Shown here in pieces: positions 6,211 to 8,302 of a DNA stretch of 8,302 nt (within the stretch, counting starts at the first letter, position 1; every line of letters starts with the position of its first letter). The notes below the pieces were generated by a model. The model was not told the origin of the DNA, searched no databases, and saw only the letters and a program-made list of their open reading frames with translations. The stretch lies in assembly GCA_030698575.1 (NCBI GenBank), contig JAUYMQ010000518.1:1-8302 (forward strand). Direction: 5' to 3'. The DNA is from Deltaproteobacteria bacterium (lineage in GTDB: Bacteria; JAUYMQ01). The position numbers and the translations under genes are program-made.

Positions 6211-8112
6211 CTCCGGTTCGACGGCATCCGGCGGCACGGAGAAAGCGCCAACGATCCGGAGGCCCGCAAGCCCGGGATGGAGATGGTTCACTCGACGATG
6301 GGGCAGGCCGTCGCCGACATTCATGCGACCCTCGACTATCTCTACGACAACGAGCGCTTCGAGCCCTCCCGCGTGGCCGTCATCTCCATGAGTTCAGCGT
6401 CGATCGAGGCAAGGTGCGCCATCGTCGAGGACAACGGCGCGCGCATCCACTACTGGATAAGCCTCGCGGGCGCGCCCGACTTCCACGACACACTGAAGAA
6501 CATCTGCGGCGGGCTCGATCTGCTGGGATCCCACAGGAACGGCGTTCCCTTGGGGATCCTGCCCGTCCTGGGAAACCCCGTTGACCTCGATCATTTCTTC
6601 GCCGACGCCTTCGAGCGGCGGCTGGTGTATCTGCGCGACGCCCTCGAGGAGATGCCCAAGGTCGAGATCCCCGTCACCTGGATCTACGGACGGTACGACG
6701 ACTGGGTGCATCCCGATCGCGTACAGAATCTCATGAGCGTCAGGAGCCCGGCGCCGCGGGAACTGTTCTCGATACCAACGGGCCACCAGATGCGCACCAG
6801 CGAGGAAGCCATGGAGGCCTTCAAGCTGGTGACCGGCTGCCTCTGGAAGTTCTTCAACGGCAGCACGATCCGCGCCTCCGCCCCTGATCTCGGCAAGCTC
6901 GCGGCGGTTCGGGAGGCCGAGAAGGTCCGCCTTGCGAAGTCTGGCGAGCCCGACCACAGGGGTTTCTGGCGGGAATATCTCGAGCGCAAGGATCGCTACC
7001 TCGGATTCGACATCATTCGCGAGACGGACGCCTACACGGATCTCATGGCGACGCAGATGGCGCATCTCGATCTCCGGGGAGGGGAGCGTATCCTTGACGC
7101 CGGATGCGGAACGGGAAACTTCGCCGAACTGCTCATCGAGAAAGCTTCTTCCGGCGAGGCGCCGATGCCTTCGGAGATCATGCTCGCGGACTACGTGCCG
7201 GAGGCGCTCGAAACGGCCCGTCGCAAGCTCGGCGAGATGGCCCGCCGCGCCCCGATCGCCTTCCCGGAGATCGGCTATCGGACCGCCGACTTCGAAATGT
7301 CACGGCTGGGGCCCGTGGCGGAAGCGCTCGCGGCGGACGCGTTCGACTGGCGGGCGCTGGAGGGGCAGGTGGAAGGTCTTCCGGCACGGCTCATCGCGCA
7401 ACTCGGCGAAGGCCGCGATCCGGAGGCGCTCCGCATGGCGCGCGGGGACGATCCCCGGTCAGAGCTCGGCGACTCGCTCGCCGCTGCCTACGGCCCCGAG
7501 GGCGCTGAGGTTCTGGAGGATCTCGGAAGAGCGGCGAGGTTTCTGCGACGCGCGCTGGTCCGCGAGGATCTTGTCGACCCCGACCGCCATGATCCATCCG
7601 CGCCGTCCGCGTATGACGTCCTGACCGCGGCGGCCTTGCGCTGGAAACGTCTCTCCTTCGGAAACGCCGGACTCGCTATGCACCTGCCCTTCGAGGAACG
7701 CTCCTACAATCGCATCCTTTCGAGCCTGGTCGTCTGCTACCTCTACCGGCCCGAAGCCACCATCGGGGAATTTCACCGGCTTCTCGCACCGGGCGGTTCG
7801 CTCGTGCTGTCGAGCATGAAGCCGGATGCCGACGTCTCGCGCATCTACATGCGGCTCATCGAACGGCTCCGGCGCTCCCCGGATCTCGAGATTCCCGAAG
7901 GCCTCACGCGGGACGATCTCCTGAACTCCGCTCGCACCTTCCTGAACAAGGCGGCCGGGATTCTGAACCTCGAGGAATCCGGCGCCTTCGAGTTCCTCCC
8001 GCGTGAGCGCCTCGTTAAGATTTTCCGTGACGCAGGATTCCGTGACGTTCACGTGACCGACTCCTTCGGAGACCCGCCACAGGCCTATGTGCTCTCGGGC
8101 CGCCGCGCCTGA
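6208..8112 (+). CDS. LuxD-like alpha/beta hydrolase fused to a SAM-dependent methyltransferase (N terminus cut off by upstream stop)
   Basis: The frame from GTG 6208 gives 634 residues. Residues 1-215 complete a hydrolase of the LuxD acyltransferase type: LRFDGIRRHGES (2-13), nucleophile elbow SMSSA with Ser62, YDDWV with Asp164 aligned to the LuxD acid, and TGH with His193. LuxD takes acyl groups from acyl-ACP and releases fatty acid; whether this enzyme does so is unknown. After a charged linker (about 219-285), a class I methyltransferase begins: ERILDAGCGTGNF (293-305) is SAM-binding motif I, and MLADYVPEALETA (325-337) carries an acidic residue, Asp328, for the SAM ribose. A mostly helical insertion (about 365-480) separates the third strand from LPFEERSYNRILSSLVVCYL (493-512). 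HRLLAPGGSLVLSSMKPD (523-540) is the usual late motif, and YVLSGRRA ends the last strand. The first hydrolase strands lie before the TAA, so this part alone lacks a full fold; the methyltransferase should be complete. Confidence 0.85.
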   Translation: MLRFDGIRRHGESANDPEARKPGMEMVHSTMGQAVADIHATLDYLYDNERFEPSRVAVISMSSASIEARCAIVEDNGARIHYWISLAGAPDFHDTLKNICGGLDLLGSHRNGVPLGILPVLGNPVDLDHFFADAFERRLVYLRDALEEMPKVEIPVTWIYGRYDDWVHPDRVQNLMSVRSPAPRELFSIPTGHQMRTSEEAMEAFKLVTGCLWKFFNGSTIRASAPDLGKLAAVREAEKVRLAKSGEPDHRGFWREYLERKDRYLGFDIIRETDAYTDLMATQMAHLDLRGGERILDAGCGTGNFAELLIEKASSGEAPMPSEIMLADYVPEALETARRKLGEMARRAPIAFPEIGYRTADFEMSRLGPVAEALAADAFDWRALEGQVEGLPARLIAQLGEGRDPEALRMARGDDPRSELGDSLAAAYGPEGAEVLEDLGRAARFLRRALVREDLVDPDRHDPSAPSAYDVLTAAALRWKRLSFGNAGLAMHLPFEERSYNRILSSLVVCYLYRPEATIGEFHRLLAPGGSLVLSSMKPDADVSRIYMRLIERLRRSPDLEIPEGLTRDDLLNSARTFLNKAAGILNLEESGAFEFLPRERLVKIFRDAGFRDVHVTDSFGDPPQAYVLSGRRA

Positions 8113-8302
8113 CCCCGCGGCCGCCCTGAGCCCCGCACGAACAGACCATCCATCTCCCGAAACCGCCCGATCCGCCCGAAGCGATCTCATTACAGTGCTG
8201 GTTCAGCGCAATCCTTAAAGCCAGGCGCTCCGACACCCGATGAGAATCCGGGCCCCGCCCTATCCGGGCGTGCGCCCGAAAGGGCGCCATGCGTCCGGCA
8301 CG
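8113..8302. other. Non-coding tail after the methyltransferase, no gene seen
   Basis: No convincing gene is visible to the end of the window and no T-tract terminator follows the stop at 8112. An ATG at 8289 on the plus strand leaves only five codons before the edge; a purine run AAAGGG lies just upstream, so a new gene could start there, but this cannot be judged. Confidence 0.45.
8265..8287. other. Two overlapping hairpins, one with a GAAA tetraloop
   Basis: CGGGC (8265-8269) pairs with GCCCG (8274-8278) around a 4-base loop. GCGCCC (8272-8277) pairs perfectly with GGGCGC (8282-8287) around GAAA, a stable tetraloop of the GNRA class. The two share 8272-8278 and cannot form together. No T tract follows, so a classic terminator is not indicated. 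Confidence 0.4.

Larger units (their letters stand above)
5263..8112 (+). pseudogene. Interrupted PilZ-hydrolase-methyltransferase gene (single in-frame stop)
   Basis: The two reading frames at 5263-6177 and 6208-8112 share one frame, and the 30 bases after the TAA (NFRRRGREVA) are also open and fit the fold. The hydrolase pattern runs across the stop as in LuxD: ETLSALALTIV, stop, NFRRRGREVAVLRFDG aligns with the LuxD region around its AEYLSRNGFHVIRYD. Read through, the gene has 949 codons including the stop (codon 305). One base change would give CAA, GAA, AAA, TCA, TTA, TAC or TAT. Coding quality stays high on both sides with no second lesion, so the break is recent, a sequencing or assembly error, or functional (readthrough or split expression). 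The pseudogene label records the interruption, not proof that function is lost. Confidence 0.7.

Noticed and set aside
5242-6324. Minus-strand open frame spanning the in-frame TAA
   Set aside because: It is antisense to the PilZ motifs and the hydrolase segment, which are recognisable on the plus strand, and it resembles no known protein.
8117-8124. Perfect 8-base palindrome GCGGCCGC just after the methyltransferase stop
   Set aside because: Short G/C palindromes are expected by chance in GC-rich DNA, and no terminator or site-specific context accompanies it.
7459-8190. Minus-strand open frame opposite the methyltransferase C-terminal half
   Set aside because: The plus strand has the conserved methyltransferase motifs here; the minus frame has no recognised pattern.

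Overview
The window is about 8.3 kb of GC-rich bacterial DNA with strong G/C bias at third codon positions. Two probable exported proteins (one a clear lipoprotein), a YgfZ-type folate-binding protein, a VLCAD-like acyl-CoA dehydrogenase and a YcgR-type PilZ domain point to a Gram-negative bacterium. A lineage near Myxococcota, the former Deltaproteobacteria or a similar environmental group is plausible, but the sequence alone does not settle it. I see no tRNA, rRNA, CRISPR array, insertion sequence or phage gene.

Layout. (1) Positions 1-339, minus strand: the N-terminal 113 codons of a GAF-domain sensor protein that runs off the left edge. (2) 340-662: divergent intergenic region with an imperfect direct repeat. 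(3) 663-2576, plus: a 637-residue acyl-CoA dehydrogenase, ended by a strong hairpin at about 2615-2662. (4) 2671-3105, minus: a small exported protein of unknown function, divergent from (5) 3230-3949, plus: a lipoprotein resembling DUF3313. (6) 3895-5007, minus: a YgfZ/GcvT-like protein that converges on and overlaps the lipoprotein gene by 55 bases. (7) 5263-8112, plus: a very large reading frame interrupted by exactly one in-frame TAA at 6175-6177. (8) 8113-8302: a non-coding tail with two overlapping hairpins.

The most interesting part is region 7. In one frame it encodes a YcgR-like PilZ (cyclic di-GMP binding) module, then an alpha/beta hydrolase resembling the bacterial luminescence acyltransferase LuxD, then a class I SAM-dependent methyltransferase with a large internal insertion. 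The TAA lies inside the hydrolase fold: the first strands and probable oxyanion-hole segment lie before it, and the catalytic Ser, Asp and His lie after it. The family pattern continues directly across the stop without a shift of frame. This is therefore one ancestral PilZ-hydrolase-methyltransferase gene that is either freshly broken, misread by sequencing, read through, or now expressed as two polypeptides by restart at a GTG with a Shine-Dalgarno-like sequence 30 bases downstream. The architecture suggests c-di-GMP-controlled acyl or ester chemistry coupled to methylation. That role is inference; the substrate cannot be read from the sequence.

Apart from region 7, the genes do not look like one pathway. 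They alternate in orientation and appear to be separate transcription units for fatty-acid oxidation, envelope proteins, Fe-S cluster maintenance and signalling.
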